From assembly GCF_000699445.3 (NCBI RefSeq), contig NC_067197.1, positions 11,538,152-11,602,151 of the forward strand: a stretch of DNA of 64,000 nt, in the 5' to 3' direction. Positions 33,944-44,702 of this stretch are shown here, one piece after another. The notes under the pieces are model-generated. The model had not been told where the DNA came from and ran no database searches. It saw only the letters and a list, made by a program, of their open reading frames with translations. The first letter of the stretch is position 1, and each line of letters starts with the position of its first letter. The translations under genes and the position numbers were made by a program. This stretch comes from Schistosoma haematobium. Lineage: Eukaryota > Platyhelminthes > Trematoda > Strigeidida > Schistosomatidae.

Positions 33944-34739
33944 GTAAGAAAAAAAATATAAGAAAACTACTATGAGCCTAAACCCGGAAAACGCATCAAT
34001 ATGCATATTCAAATTTGCATGGTGTCCAGTAAATCGTAACAGGCATTGCTGAGCTACTCTGATGTAAAGGCTGTCTACAGTGGTAACAAACGTTAAAAGT
34101 ATGCGCTGTGCTCATGATACAAAAGTGTTGCACAAACTACCTAGTGGACCAGAAAGTTCAGTTTACGACGGCTAACCACTTATCTGATAATAGAGTTTGA
34201 ATAAACACACCTTACTACATATGGGAAATGATGCATGTGGAACTGATCGATGTATGTTGATGGATGTCACGAAATTCTGACAACTGAACGAAAAAGTAAG
34301 ATTTAATGATAATTAATGCATGCTGAATTTTCATGACAACTGTAAACATTCGGTTGTCCACAAGAGACAGTATTTTCTTCGCATAAAAGTCGAGAGTTTA
34401 AAAAAATGTCGTATCCAGTAATCAGAATGATCTAAGATACATAATAGTGAACACTCACCCAAGGTCAGACGCACTGTTGAAAAAATTTGAAGGCACGCGC
34501 AATCCTCTCTGAAGGTCACAAGCAGTTACAGATGTTTAAACAAACACACCGAACTTTACCTACAAGTTACTGTTCTGTACGTGGTTGTGGTGTACTATTC
34601 GTAGCTAAATGAAAATAGGACTTCCGCTTCAATTTTTTGAAGTGCATAAATTAACAAACTATTCGTTAACAAAGGAGGTATGATAAAAGATATGAAGAAC
34701 TGGACCAGTTCTAATGGTTAGAATTCCACTGCGGATTCT
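33944..34739. other. intergenic DNA upstream of RABGGTA
   Basis: 0.8 kb without a recognised gene or repeat; the RABGGTA promoter is expected in or near this region. Confidence 0.4.
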
Positions 34740-36300
34740 AAATTCTTTGAATAAGTCGGACAACGGAGCTGTAGCTTACGTAGAGGTGTAGTCAAACTAT
34801 TCAAATGTTTAACGGCCCTCCATATCTAGTAACAGTGCATCACTGATGCCTCCAGGCAGGAACCTATGTATATTAACGGTAAAAAAGTGAACAGAATGAA
34901 AGTTAGTCCTTAAAAATATATGCTTCAATCTATCCATAACTCAAGGTCGTTTACCAAAAGACAGGAAGAACGCCATAGTAAGTCCTGTCTTCAAAACGGG
35001 TACGAAACATAAACTTGAGAATTACCGACCCGTTAGCCTAACTAGTGTGGTTGTTAAAATCTTAGAAAAGATTATTCGGAAGGAGCTGTTTAAGTGCCTC
35101 AGTGAAAGCCGGATCCTTTCGGTTTCAGAATGGGTTATTCCTGTCTCACTAACTTATTAGTCGCTAGTGAAAGCTGGAACGTCTTAAGGACCGAAAGTTA
35201 CGTGTAGACGTAGCCAACATTGGTTTCAGTAAAGCTTTCGACAACGTTCCGCACAACCGGCTGCTATATAAGCTATGAAATGCCGGAATTGGAGGCAATC
35301 TGTTGATGTGAAAAAAAGACTTCCTAGTTGGGCGCCAACAAAGAGTACGGGTGAACTGAAAGTTATCTAGCTGGGAAACTGTGCTTAGTGGAGTGCCCCA
35401 GGATACAGCTTTGGGGCCAGTGCTATTCCTCTTGTATGTAAATGACCTTCCTCGTCTCCTATCATTATCAGTCTTGCTATTTGCTGACGATGTCAAAATA
35501 TGGAGAACGACACGACGTAAGGGTGGCAGCTTAAAACTCTAAAATGACCTGAAAAAATTATCTGAATGGTCTCAAACCTGGCAGTTGCCGATAAATACTT
35601 CCAAGTGTGTTGTGATCCATATAGGTCATCAAGGCACATATACCTACACGACAAATAACACTGAGCTACCTGTCGTCCGGACACATAATGACTTAGGAGT
35701 TATCGTTAGCCAAGACTTAAAGCCTAATGCACACTGCCGTACAATGGCCGCCAAAGGTTTTAGAACCTTATGGTCAATACGTAGGGCTTTTACTTATGTC
35801 AACGCCAAAACGTTTTTGATTTTGCAAACAGTGTTCGTACGTCTTAAACGTGAGTACTGCATACAAGCGGCTAGCCCATGCTTACAAAAAAACAGTGAGG
35901 TTCTGGAAAAGGTTCGGAGAACAGCAACTAAGCTGATTCCCGGAATAATGAAGCTTCTGTATGATTGTCGACTGCCCAGTCTAAACCTATTCCCGTTGTC
36001 ATATCGCAAAACTAGAGGCGACTTGATTACAGTTTTCAAATTGCATAGTCATAAATTTGTACCTGATATGCTCCCATTTTTCTTGACTTCCAAAACAGGA
36101 CACTCCAAAAAAGTTCACAAGCCCAGAACAAATTACTTGTCAGCTGACTGTCGACTTTCCCATCGAATCATCAACGAGTGGAACTCACTACCCCAGCACG
36201 TGGTTGAGGCTCCATCCATCGACACTTTCAAAAGAAAGTTGGATCAACTGAGAGACCTCTATTGCCAGAGCTAACACAGACCATCAAGCCTCCTGTCATT
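34740..36300 (+). mobile_element. CR1-clade non-LTR retrotransposon, 5'-truncated and decayed
   Basis: Reverse transcriptase remains on the plus strand: ENYRPVSLTSVVVKILEKII (about 35014-35075), SKAFDNVPH (35229-35253), SGVPQDTALGPVLFLLYVND (35390-35448) and LLFADDVKIW (35476-35505), the last holding the catalytic ADD. An uninterrupted frame then runs from 35585 to 36274 (229 residues), ending with NEWNSLPQHVVEAPSIDTFK, a typical C-terminal motif of CR1/jockey-like elements. Several stops and frameshifts lie before 35560, and the endonuclease part is missing. The schistosome relatives are SR1/Perere-type elements; the exact family is not determined. Confidence 0.9.
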
Positions 36301-36577
36301 TCCAAACTGAAACTGAAACTTTTGTGCAAATATTAAACGACTAGGTAAAACTAGAAAGACTGGAGTAAAAACGGCATTATTAACAACAAGCAAGACACAG
36401 TTAATTTCTGTTAGCTGCTATCCCATCTACATATTGAATTAGATACCATTAAAGAAATTAAACCATTTGTTTCATGATTGGTTTTTGTTCTTCAGATTTG
36501 CATTCATTAAGCTGGGAACCTATCCACACGCTTTGTGTTTTGCAATTTATGGCTTCTGTTAACTAATCGAAAGGCTT

Positions 36578-36900
36578 TGTAGCGGTAAATAAATCCCTAA
36601 AATAAATAGCTCTGTAAGTTTTCGACATTGGATGCTGACCACATGTTTTAGTGGACTCATCTAGCTGAAGGCGCTCGGTCAGGCATCCGCACCAGATCAC
36701 GTGTGGTAACGCTGTGCTCAACATCTACTGCAATCGCTAGCCAGATTAGATCAGAGAATTCCGATATATTGGTTATCGCCAAATACACTCTTCCAATCTC
36801 CTCGACTCTGTCTTTTGATTTCTCTGGGTGGGTACAAATTATATTAGAAGGTGTTGCTGGTAAAAGCGTTGTCAAACACTGAATACCTGCGTCATTTTCA
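36578..36900 (+). repeat. 5' LTR (323 bp)
   Basis: Begins tgtagcgg and ends tcattttca (TG...CA). Identical to the 3' LTR at 322 of 323 positions. A minus-strand open frame inside both LTRs is an accidental duplicate and not a gene. Confidence 0.97.
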
Positions 36901-36901
36901 T

Positions 36902-36920
36902 TGGTGAGACCGACGTGATC
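36902..36920 (+). promoter_or_regulatory. primer binding site
   Basis: tggtgagaccgacgtgatc begins one base after the LTR. Its complement (...gatcacgtcggtctcacca) looks like a tRNA 3' end with CCA and resembles the T-arm and acceptor of eukaryotic tRNA-Trp, but not exactly, so the primer tRNA is tentative. Confidence 0.6.
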
Positions 36921-37076
36921 TGGTACACATAATTGCAACTGTGATTCTGTTTCTTTTTGGGATTTTTGTATATTATTGCCTTATTATTTTTAATTTTTAT
37001 ACATTGCGATATTTTTTCCCCGTGTCTCAGGATATATATATTTTTCCCTCATATTCTCGTACTTAATATTCCCCCT

Positions 37077-37913
37077 ATGACTGAACAGACTCCTAAGTTA
37101 TTTAAGATTAAAACCATGTCCCCACCCTCGTTCCAACTCATGCCTTTCTGGCCCGACAATATCGAAGCCGGGTTCTGTTACGCAGAAGCCGACTTCCACG
37201 AGCACGGCGTGAACGACACACGTGCACAATTCCTCGCAGTAGTCAAGGCGCTACCACGGGAATTCAACAGGTACGTAACACCTAGCATGTTTACTAGTGA
37301 TGTTTCTGAACCTTACGAAACCTTAAAACGTTCGATTCTTAAACGAGGAGACCTAACCGATCGACAAAGGTTAGATCAACTCTTTAATAACATAGACCTG
37401 CAGCATGGTTCTGCGACGGACATGTTGCAAAGAATGAGAGAGGTTATAGGCCCAAGAACTTTCGACGAAGGTCTATTCAAACAACTCTTCCTGTCTAAAC
37501 TGCCCCAACAGGTGCAAGCGGTTCTGGTCTCGTTTCAAAACAACGCCTTAGACGAACTGGCTGCATTTGCCGATCGTATTTTAGAAATTACGAAATCTTC
37601 TACTACCGAGGTATTTTCAGTCAAAGAAAAGCCTCATACGACTCAGAATGACATAACCGAGTTATGTCGTACACTCACGTGTTATCTTCGTAATCTTCGT
37701 AACGACCGTAAGAGATCGCGCTCCCCACGTAGAAGCATTTCACGTAAGTGATCTGTCTCTAGACCACGAGAGACAGATAACCCCGACTGGTGCTGGTATC
37801 ATAACCAGTATGGACAATCTTCCAGAAATTGCAGAAAACCTTGCAATTTTCCTAACACGAAACCGACTGACTCGAAAAACAATTCGGGAAACTTCCAAGC
37901 CGGCACGCGTTAA
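37077..37913 (+). pseudogene. Gypsy gag with internal TGA
   Basis: Capsid/nucleocapsid precursor. The first in-frame ATG is at 37077. The open part runs to TGA at 37749-37751 and the same frame resumes to TAA at 37911-37913. Before the stop lies a capsid-like region (FWPDNIEAGFCYAEADF; LFLSKLPQQVQAVL). After it lies a nucleocapsid-type motif, CWYHNQYGQSSRNCRKPC, characteristic of schistosome Gypsy elements. The stop separates capsid from nucleocapsid, so a full Gag could only be made by readthrough. Confidence 0.88.
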
Positions 37914-39322
37914 CGGCAACCGTAGCCGGCGAACATAGCCGTCTGTTATGCTTCACAGATGTGACAACGAGAGTTCGCTACCTCGTCGACACTGGCGCAG
38001 AAGTTAGTGTTCTCCCAGCAAATCCTAACGACCGACTCCACGAATCGACCCCAAACTTACAGGCGGCAAACGGAAAACCTATCGCTACGTATGGCAAAAG
38101 GTACGTTTACCTTAACGTGGGTTTACGCAAACCCATTCACTGGATTTTCGTTGTTGCAGATGTTTCTATGCCAATCATTGGTATGGACCTTCTACAACAT
38201 CACAATTTGATCATCGACGCGCGCAAACGGAGGCTAGTAGACGGAAACACTAATTTATCCGTTTGCGTAACTTCCTTCTCTGGTTGTAGATTATCCCCAG
38301 TCACAATTAAACATATGATAGACCCACTCTATCAGCCACTTCTCGATAAGTATCCTGGGATACAACAAACGCAAACGAGATTACCGTGTGTAACCAGCAA
38401 TGTTACACATCACATCACGACTACAGGACCACCTGTATTTTCTAAAGCACGACGACTAGCTCCCGAAAAGCTAAGGTTAGCGAAAAATGAATTCGACCAT
38501 ATGATAGACTTAGGAATCATACGACCGTCAAATAGCCCACATGCATCTCCGTTGCACATGGACAGCAACGATCGGCGTCCAACTGGTGACTATCGGCGAT
38601 TGAATGCGAAAGTCATTCCCGATCGTTTCCCGTTGCCTCACATTCACGATTTGACAGCTACCTTGAAAGGTACAACTGTCTTTTCGAAAATCGACTTGGT
38701 TAAAGCGTACAACCAAATCCCTATGGCTACTGACGACATACCGAAAACAGCTATCATAACTCCCTTCGGACTCTATGAATTTTTGCGAATGCCTTTCGGT
38801 CTAAGAAATGCTGCTCAAACATTCCAAAGATTCATAGACGACGTTTTTCGAGGTCTCAACTTCGTACACGCGTATGTTGACGACTGTCTAATCGCAAGTC
38901 CTGACAGAGAAACACATCTCAAGCATCTGGATCTTGTTTTCGAACAACTACAAAAACATGACATTACTGTTAACGTTCAGAAATGCCAATTCGGGACCGA
39001 TTCATTAAACTTCCTAGGACACACTATAGATGCACAAGGCATTCGACCCCTTAGGACCAAAGTGGCGGCAATTCTAGATTACCCAGAGCCGACCACGATC
39101 AAGCGACTACGAATGTTTAACGGCCTTGTAAGTTTCTATAGACGATTCATACCTAAATGCGCTTTACTCATGAAACCGCTAACCGGTCAACTTCGTGGAA
39201 ATGCGAAATCCATTGTTTTGGACGACACCGCACGAAAGCATTCTCCACAGTTAAGGAACTTATTGCCAAAGCAACAAAGCTTGCACATCAGAACACTCAA
39301 GCACCCATTAGCATCGCAATAG
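37874..39322 (+). pseudogene. Gypsy protease and reverse transcriptase
   Basis: Reads in the -1 frame relative to gag and overlaps its end. Protease: YLVDTGAEVSVLP (aspartic protease DTG) at about 37980-38018. Reverse transcriptase: FSKIDLVKAYNQIPMA, LRMPFGLRNAAQTFQRF and the active site HAYVDDCLIA near 38867-38896. The thumb (FLGHTIDAQGI) follows. The frame is lost near 39230, where a single-base length change shifts it into the RNase H frame, and the leftover frame stops at 39320-39322. The segment around 38555-38575 looks a little shorter than in related elements. Confidence 0.9.
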
Positions 39323-41028
39323 ACGCATCCGACTCAGCAATCGGAGGAGTCTCACAACAATCGGTTAACAACTCCTGGCAACCTTTGGCATTTTTCTCTA
39401 GACGGTTGCTAGACACTGAATCGAGGTACAGCACATTCGGTAGGGAACTCCTAGCTATGTATTGTGCTGTACGACATTTTCAACACTACATCGAAGGTCG
39501 TGAATTCACTCTTTTCACTGACCATAAATCGCTCACCTTCTCTCTAAGCTCTTCTTCAGACAAGTACTCTCCTCGTGAGTCTCGACAACTGGACTATATT
39601 TCGCAGTTTACTTCAGATATTCAACACATCTCTGGAGCAAACAATGTAGTTGTAGACGCCTTATCTCGCATAACTTCCTTGAACAGTTTCCAAGGAATCA
39701 ACCTTCTTAAACTCGCCCAGCTTCAAAAAGAAGACACTGATCTTCAGCACGAGTTATCGTCTACAACCCTCAAACTACGCTTCAAATAGAAGGGAACAGG
39801 TAAGGAAACCTTACTTTGTGACACATCTACAGGTAGCGATCGCCCAATCGTGCCGAAATATTATCGACGCAATGTCTTCAATACATTGCACAAACTTTCT
39901 CATCCAGGTGTTCGTGCAACCACAAAGCTTATAGCAGAACGATTTAGCTGACCTGGAATGAACAAAGACGTGAGAGAGTGAGCACGCTCGTGTGTAAGCT
40001 GTCAAAAATCTAAGGTTATCCAACACAACACATGTCCCTTAGGCTCTTTCAAAACTCCCGATGCTCGTTTCGACCATGTTCATTTGGATTTGGTAGGACC
40101 TTTACCAGATTCAATTGGATACTCTTATCTCTTAACCTGAGTTGACCGTTTCACCAAATGGCTAGAAGCAGTACCTATCATGGACATCACTGCTGAAACA
40201 CTGGCTCGCGCCTTCGTCGAACGATGGGTAGCAATTTTCGGCTGCCCTTCAACCATCACTACAGACCGCGGACGTCAGTTTGAATCTGAACTTTTCCGTC
40301 GTCTGACCGCACTTTTAGGAATCACTCGCTTCCGAACGACTGCCTACCACCCACAAGCAAACGGGTTGGTAGAACGCTTTCGCCGACAACTAAAGGCTTC
40401 ACTATTAGCTGCAAACGTTTCACAGTGAACCGACGCTCTTCCACTCGTCTTACTAGGTATCCGCAATGCAATGAAAGCTGACGTTGGATACACTGAGGCT
40501 CAATTCCTTTATGGAACGACACTTCGACTTCCAAGAGAATTCGTGGATCCTTCGTCCTCTTCAATGAACATGGATCTAACCTCCTACACAAACAGGCTTA
40601 CAAACGCAATGCGTTCAGTTAAACCTGCTTCCACTCGACTTCAATCAGCCGATGTTTTCGTCCAACCTGACTTACGATATGGTACACATGTTTTCATTCG
40701 TCGAGACTCGCATCGACGACCTTTCGAATCAGCATACGAAGGACCCTTCAAAGTTCTTCAACGCGAACCGAAGTACTATATAATCGATAAGAACGGAACA
40801 AACGATAGCATCAGCATCGATCGCCTCAAAGCAGCGTATTTAGAAGGAAATCCTATCCACGTCGATTTTCCTTCGGTACAATCGAACGACACGACTCCAC
40901 TCATAATTCCTCAATCGACAACCAACACACGCGATGATACTCCGAATGTATCTGAAAATAAACTTAAAACGATGCGTTCTGGAAGGAGAGTTAGATTTCC
41001 AGAACATTTAAAGGTAAGGCACTACTAG
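39157..41028 (+). pseudogene. Gypsy RNase H and integrase, five in-frame stops
   Basis: One frame from about 39230 to the final TAG at 41026-41028. RNase H: ISIAIDASDSAIGGV, FGRELLAMYCAVRHF and LFTDHKSL, ending VVDALSRI. Integrase: zinc-binding H...H and CVSCQKSK, then a DDE core with HVHLDLVGPL, ITTDRGRQFES and HPQANGLVERF. A chromo-less C-terminal barrel region (YEGPFKVLQREPKYYII) follows. Stops: TAG 39787, TGA 39949, TGA 39979, TGA 40138, TGA 40426. At 39949, 39979 and 40426 the family normally has tryptophan. All catalytic residues are still present. Confidence 0.92.
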
Positions 41029-41450
41029 ACGTTTAATATTATCTCGATCTTTCTTTTTACGATATGTAATATATTTAAAAAAGTGAAAATTTTTTAATAT
41101 GCTTACATATTTTTATTTCAAAAAAACGATATTACGTGTGCTTGAGTTCATTTTCCTTTTTTTCGCCGACATTGTGTTTTTACACACATACGAGTGTATT
41201 TCGACATGCACTTACATTTTCTTTTTTCTTTTCCAGGACGGCTGGAAAAGAACGATGACGTTTATGAGGAGCTGAAAATTTCATTGTACATTTTCTTTTT
41301 TTACTATGTTGTACCTCGGTCCCATATAGTAAGGAAAGACGACCAGACGCTGCTAATCCTAGCAAGCTATCAGAAGAGTGTTTATCAACGACAAACTTGC
41401 TGGGTTTAAACTTCTGGCAGGCCACGTCTTAGGGTCATCACTGCCCCACT
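41029..41450 (+). other. Gypsy internal 3' untranslated region
   Basis: AT-rich, U-rich stretches between the pol stop and the polypurine tract. Short open frames on both strands have no envelope-like or other recognised features. Confidence 0.6.
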
Positions 41451-41466
41451 AGGGGGAGGAGTGATC
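41451..41466 (+). promoter_or_regulatory. polypurine tract
   Basis: A purine-rich agggggaggagtgat run directly before the 3' LTR is the expected primer for plus-strand DNA synthesis. Confidence 0.8.
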
Positions 41467-41789
41467 TGTAGCGGTAAATAAATCCCTAAAATAAATAGCT
41501 CTGTAAGTTTTCGACATTGGATGCTGACCACATGTTTTAGTGGACTCATCTAGCTGAAGGCGCTCGGTCAGGCATCCGCACCAGATCACGTGTGGTAACG
41601 CTGTGCTCAACATCTACTGCAATCGCTAGCCAGATTAGATCAGAGAATTCCGATATATTGGTTATCGCCAAATACACTCTTCCAATCTCCTCGACTCTGT
41701 CTTTTGATTTCTCTGGGTGGGTACAAATTATATTAGAAGGTGTTGCTGGTAAAAGCGTTGTCAAACACTGAATACCTGCGTCATTTTCT
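41467..41789 (+). repeat. 3' LTR (323 bp)
   Basis: Matches the 5' LTR except for its final base (t instead of a). Followed by gctt, the target duplication. Confidence 0.97.
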
Positions 41790-41793
41790 GCTT

Positions 41794-44354
41794 AAACCTT
41801 CTTAATAGTGAAGTTTGTACAGGAGAATGACTTAAAGAATTTCTGGATGTGGAAAATAATGTGAACAAACGACTTATGGCTCAACGATAAATGCGTTTAA
41901 TACTGACTACTGTCACATCTATTCCTTTAATGAATATTCAAGTATAAATATAACAACTGTACTCAGTCGTTAAATTTTTTCGCAAAAACGTACTTCAAGC
42001 AAAGGTATTGCAGCGTTTCACTTCCCATAACGGCTTGGTAAAAGTGTAGTGGTATTGGTTCTAACCACACAATCCTCAAAGCTGAACATGAGATAAAGGG
42101 AAAGTTCATATTCAACAATTAACTCGAAGAGAAAGTCAACAACGGAGAAGGCGGGAACAGTTAATCGAATTGAATGGCATGGCTCAGCCTTACAGACGTA
42201 GTCATCCTTGTGAAACTTCTTTATTCATATTAAATATATTGTTCTAACTTCAACCTGTGTTCTTTAGAAACGCTAAACATTATATCGCTGATTACTTCGA
42301 TATGACGAGTCATAATGGACAGTGATGTGACTTGTACATAAGATGTTATAGATTATGTAGTCGCATCATGACATATCCACAATTTTTGGATTAAGTCTAG
42401 TATTATAGCGGTACTAATAACGAAATAGACCATAATTCTACAAACGTTCGTATTCGTTTGGACTATAAATTTTACTAGTATTCATCCGAACATTTTATTA
42501 TAGGAAAGAAATTTATATATATGACTCAAATTTTTAGCGAAACTACTAAACTACTGTTGTATTTACAGGTTCTCACAACGAAACGGGAAATTACAATGCG
42601 GGCACTTAGTTAATTCTAATTTTTACGAACAGTTACAACTTAAGATCATCGGTATACCTTCCCATGAAACTATGGCGAAGACGAAAATAAAATTCGGCAA
42701 AGGTTTGCTGTTGCATCATTGCTACTGGTAGAGGAAGAATAACATTTGATACAGAAAAATAACTCAACATGTTGCATGAAGAGTTAAGTCGAAAATACAA
42801 TTATGAAGAAGTTCTTATGGTTAATAGTTCTTGTCACGTACATATTTATATTCCAAGCCATGTTTTTATCCCAAAGAAAACTACAAAAATATACAGGTTA
42901 TAAAACCGGATTCTTATTTAGTTATTGATGATTCTTAAGTAAATATTGTCGACTATTCTCTCCACTAGGATTGCTAAGCGCCCACCATATTTATTCATTC
43001 TGTTGTCTGTGCACTTTTTTTGGCTTCGTTTAATTCGCCCGTGCTGTTTGCTTCGCCTGGGGAATGAAATTGTTGTGTTATTATGGAAAGAACTGAAATA
43101 AACTTATAGGTACACTTAGCTGTGGTGAGCTAAGCTTTCTTAGTATCCACATCAGCAGCAGTGACCTTACCAGTTTTGTCCTGAATACTTTCTACCATTT
43201 CACCTATTGATGGTTATTGCAGAATCACCGGATTCAAGTGCTCTTCATCTTCTGAGGACAATCTTCTGGCCTACAGATCAAAAATCATCTATGAGCTACT
43301 ACTATGATGATTGTGAAGCATCTTGAACAACTTAGTGACATTCTTCACCATCCAGAGTTACATGGAGCATTGACTGGTAGTTCAGAAACTTAGAACTTTA
43401 GCGTCACATGTTAGTTGAAATCCTCATGGTTTTCGATTCACTATTAGACCTTGTGATTTACGTTTACGATAAAATGTACACTGAAATATCACAAACATGC
43501 ATTTAAACCCCATGTCTTTCGGCAATTTACATTAGACATGAACGTAATAAGTATGAGTAATCTGAGTGGGGATAAAATTATTGTTTCCTAATTTTAAAAG
43601 TTCATTTAGCACACTTCAATTCAGTTCAGCTTCTAAAACGAGCGTTCAATACTTCACGTTAAAACGCCTCGCGTATGTCAACTAAAATGTTTCTAGAAAG
43701 CGAATCACCACAAACAGCACTGCATAATTAATTAATTAATAATTTACTAACTGGAGAAAGTACTACATCCTTGCACAAAACAGCAATTAAAACAAACTTC
43801 GCCTGACTAGAACTGTTAGGTTATTCCTAAAACTCTGTTTTCTGGATCTTATTAACTTTCAAAGGAAGACTGGGATGTTTAGTCGAGTAATTGGTATCCC
43901 ATATCAAGTTAAAAAGCAGCATTTAAGCCGACGTGTACATTATAAAGCAGAGCAAGCCAAATCAGTGTTTTTCGCAATTGTTTTATGATTTTACTGGATG
44001 AAAAGATTACTTAAATATAAAGTAAGTTCACGACGTTCTACGAAATTTCAAGGTTTATGAGAAAAAAATCACCAGTGTGAATTAAAAATAACCAATTAGT
44101 TATTTTTAGAAACTTACAAGTTTCTAGTGGTGGTCAGTGGATGTATGGACTGGGTGCTTCCGAAAGAATAATGAACTAACCAAGAGAATTTCGTCTCAAA
44201 GATCAACAGAAACCTCACATTCTTTTATTCTCACTGAATAGGATTGAATTTCAAGGACAGACATTTTAAGTACACTATCAAAGTCACTCAGGCGACCTTG
44301 TCAAATATGTGCAACTTTTAAGGTTCCCTGACCATGGGTTAATAGGACGTCAAC
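41794..44354. other. intergenic region upstream of EXOC6
   Basis: 2.6 kb of AT-rich DNA with no recognised gene or repeat. The EXOC6 promoter and 5' UTR should lie at its right end; I see no TATA-like box at a convincing place. Confidence 0.5.
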
Positions 44355-44702
44355 ATGTCCGCAACAAATATCAACAATTTAAATTTCAACTTACTACTTG
44401 ATGAGATTGAATCGGGTAGCAGTGGTTCGTTAGCAAATGTTATTCGCAAGCTACGAGAGAGTGAGTTGGCAGCTTTCAAAGCTCGCATAGGAGGTCCAAC
44501 AGGTGAACTACTAGCTAGTTTCATAGCATCTCTTGATCTGCGCGCATCAGAGCATAATGCAGAAATAGAAAAGACCTGCAGCTATCACTACCAAAGTTTC
44601 GTTGATTCCACACGTGAATTACTTGAAATCCAGCAAAATGCAGAAAAGCTTGAAAACGATTTACAAGCACTAAATGTGGAGCTGGAAGTTACAGTTAATA
44701 AG
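44355..44702 (+). CDS. EXOC6: EXOC6 exon 1
   Basis: 348 bp, 116 codons from ATG at 44355 ([11 protein letters not shown]). Contains the helical segment with [15 protein letters not shown]. Donor gttaga after aataag; phase 0. Confidence 0.9.

Larger units (their letters stand above)
36574..41793 (+). mobile_element. complete Gypsy (Ty3) LTR retrotransposon with 4-bp target site duplication
   Basis: A 5212-bp element (36578-41789) between copies of gctt (36574-36577 and 41790-41793). The order is LTR, primer binding site, gag, protease, reverse transcriptase, RNase H, integrase, polypurine tract, LTR, the Gypsy gene order. The LTRs differ only at their last base, so the insertion looks recent. 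The coding region nevertheless has one stop in gag, one frameshift near 39230 and five stops in the 3' half of pol, so it cannot move on its own. No envelope gene follows integrase. The layout resembles Boudicca-type schistosome elements; this copy is shorter and the family was not confirmed. Confidence 0.95.

Noticed and set aside
36657..36938. Minus-strand open frame repeated at 41546-41764
   Set aside because: It lies wholly within the two LTRs and is present twice only because the LTRs are copies.
41180..41425. Possible envelope-like gene after Gypsy integrase
   Set aside because: Short frames on both strands with no signal peptide, glycoprotein or fusion features; they lie in the 3' untranslated part before the polypurine tract.
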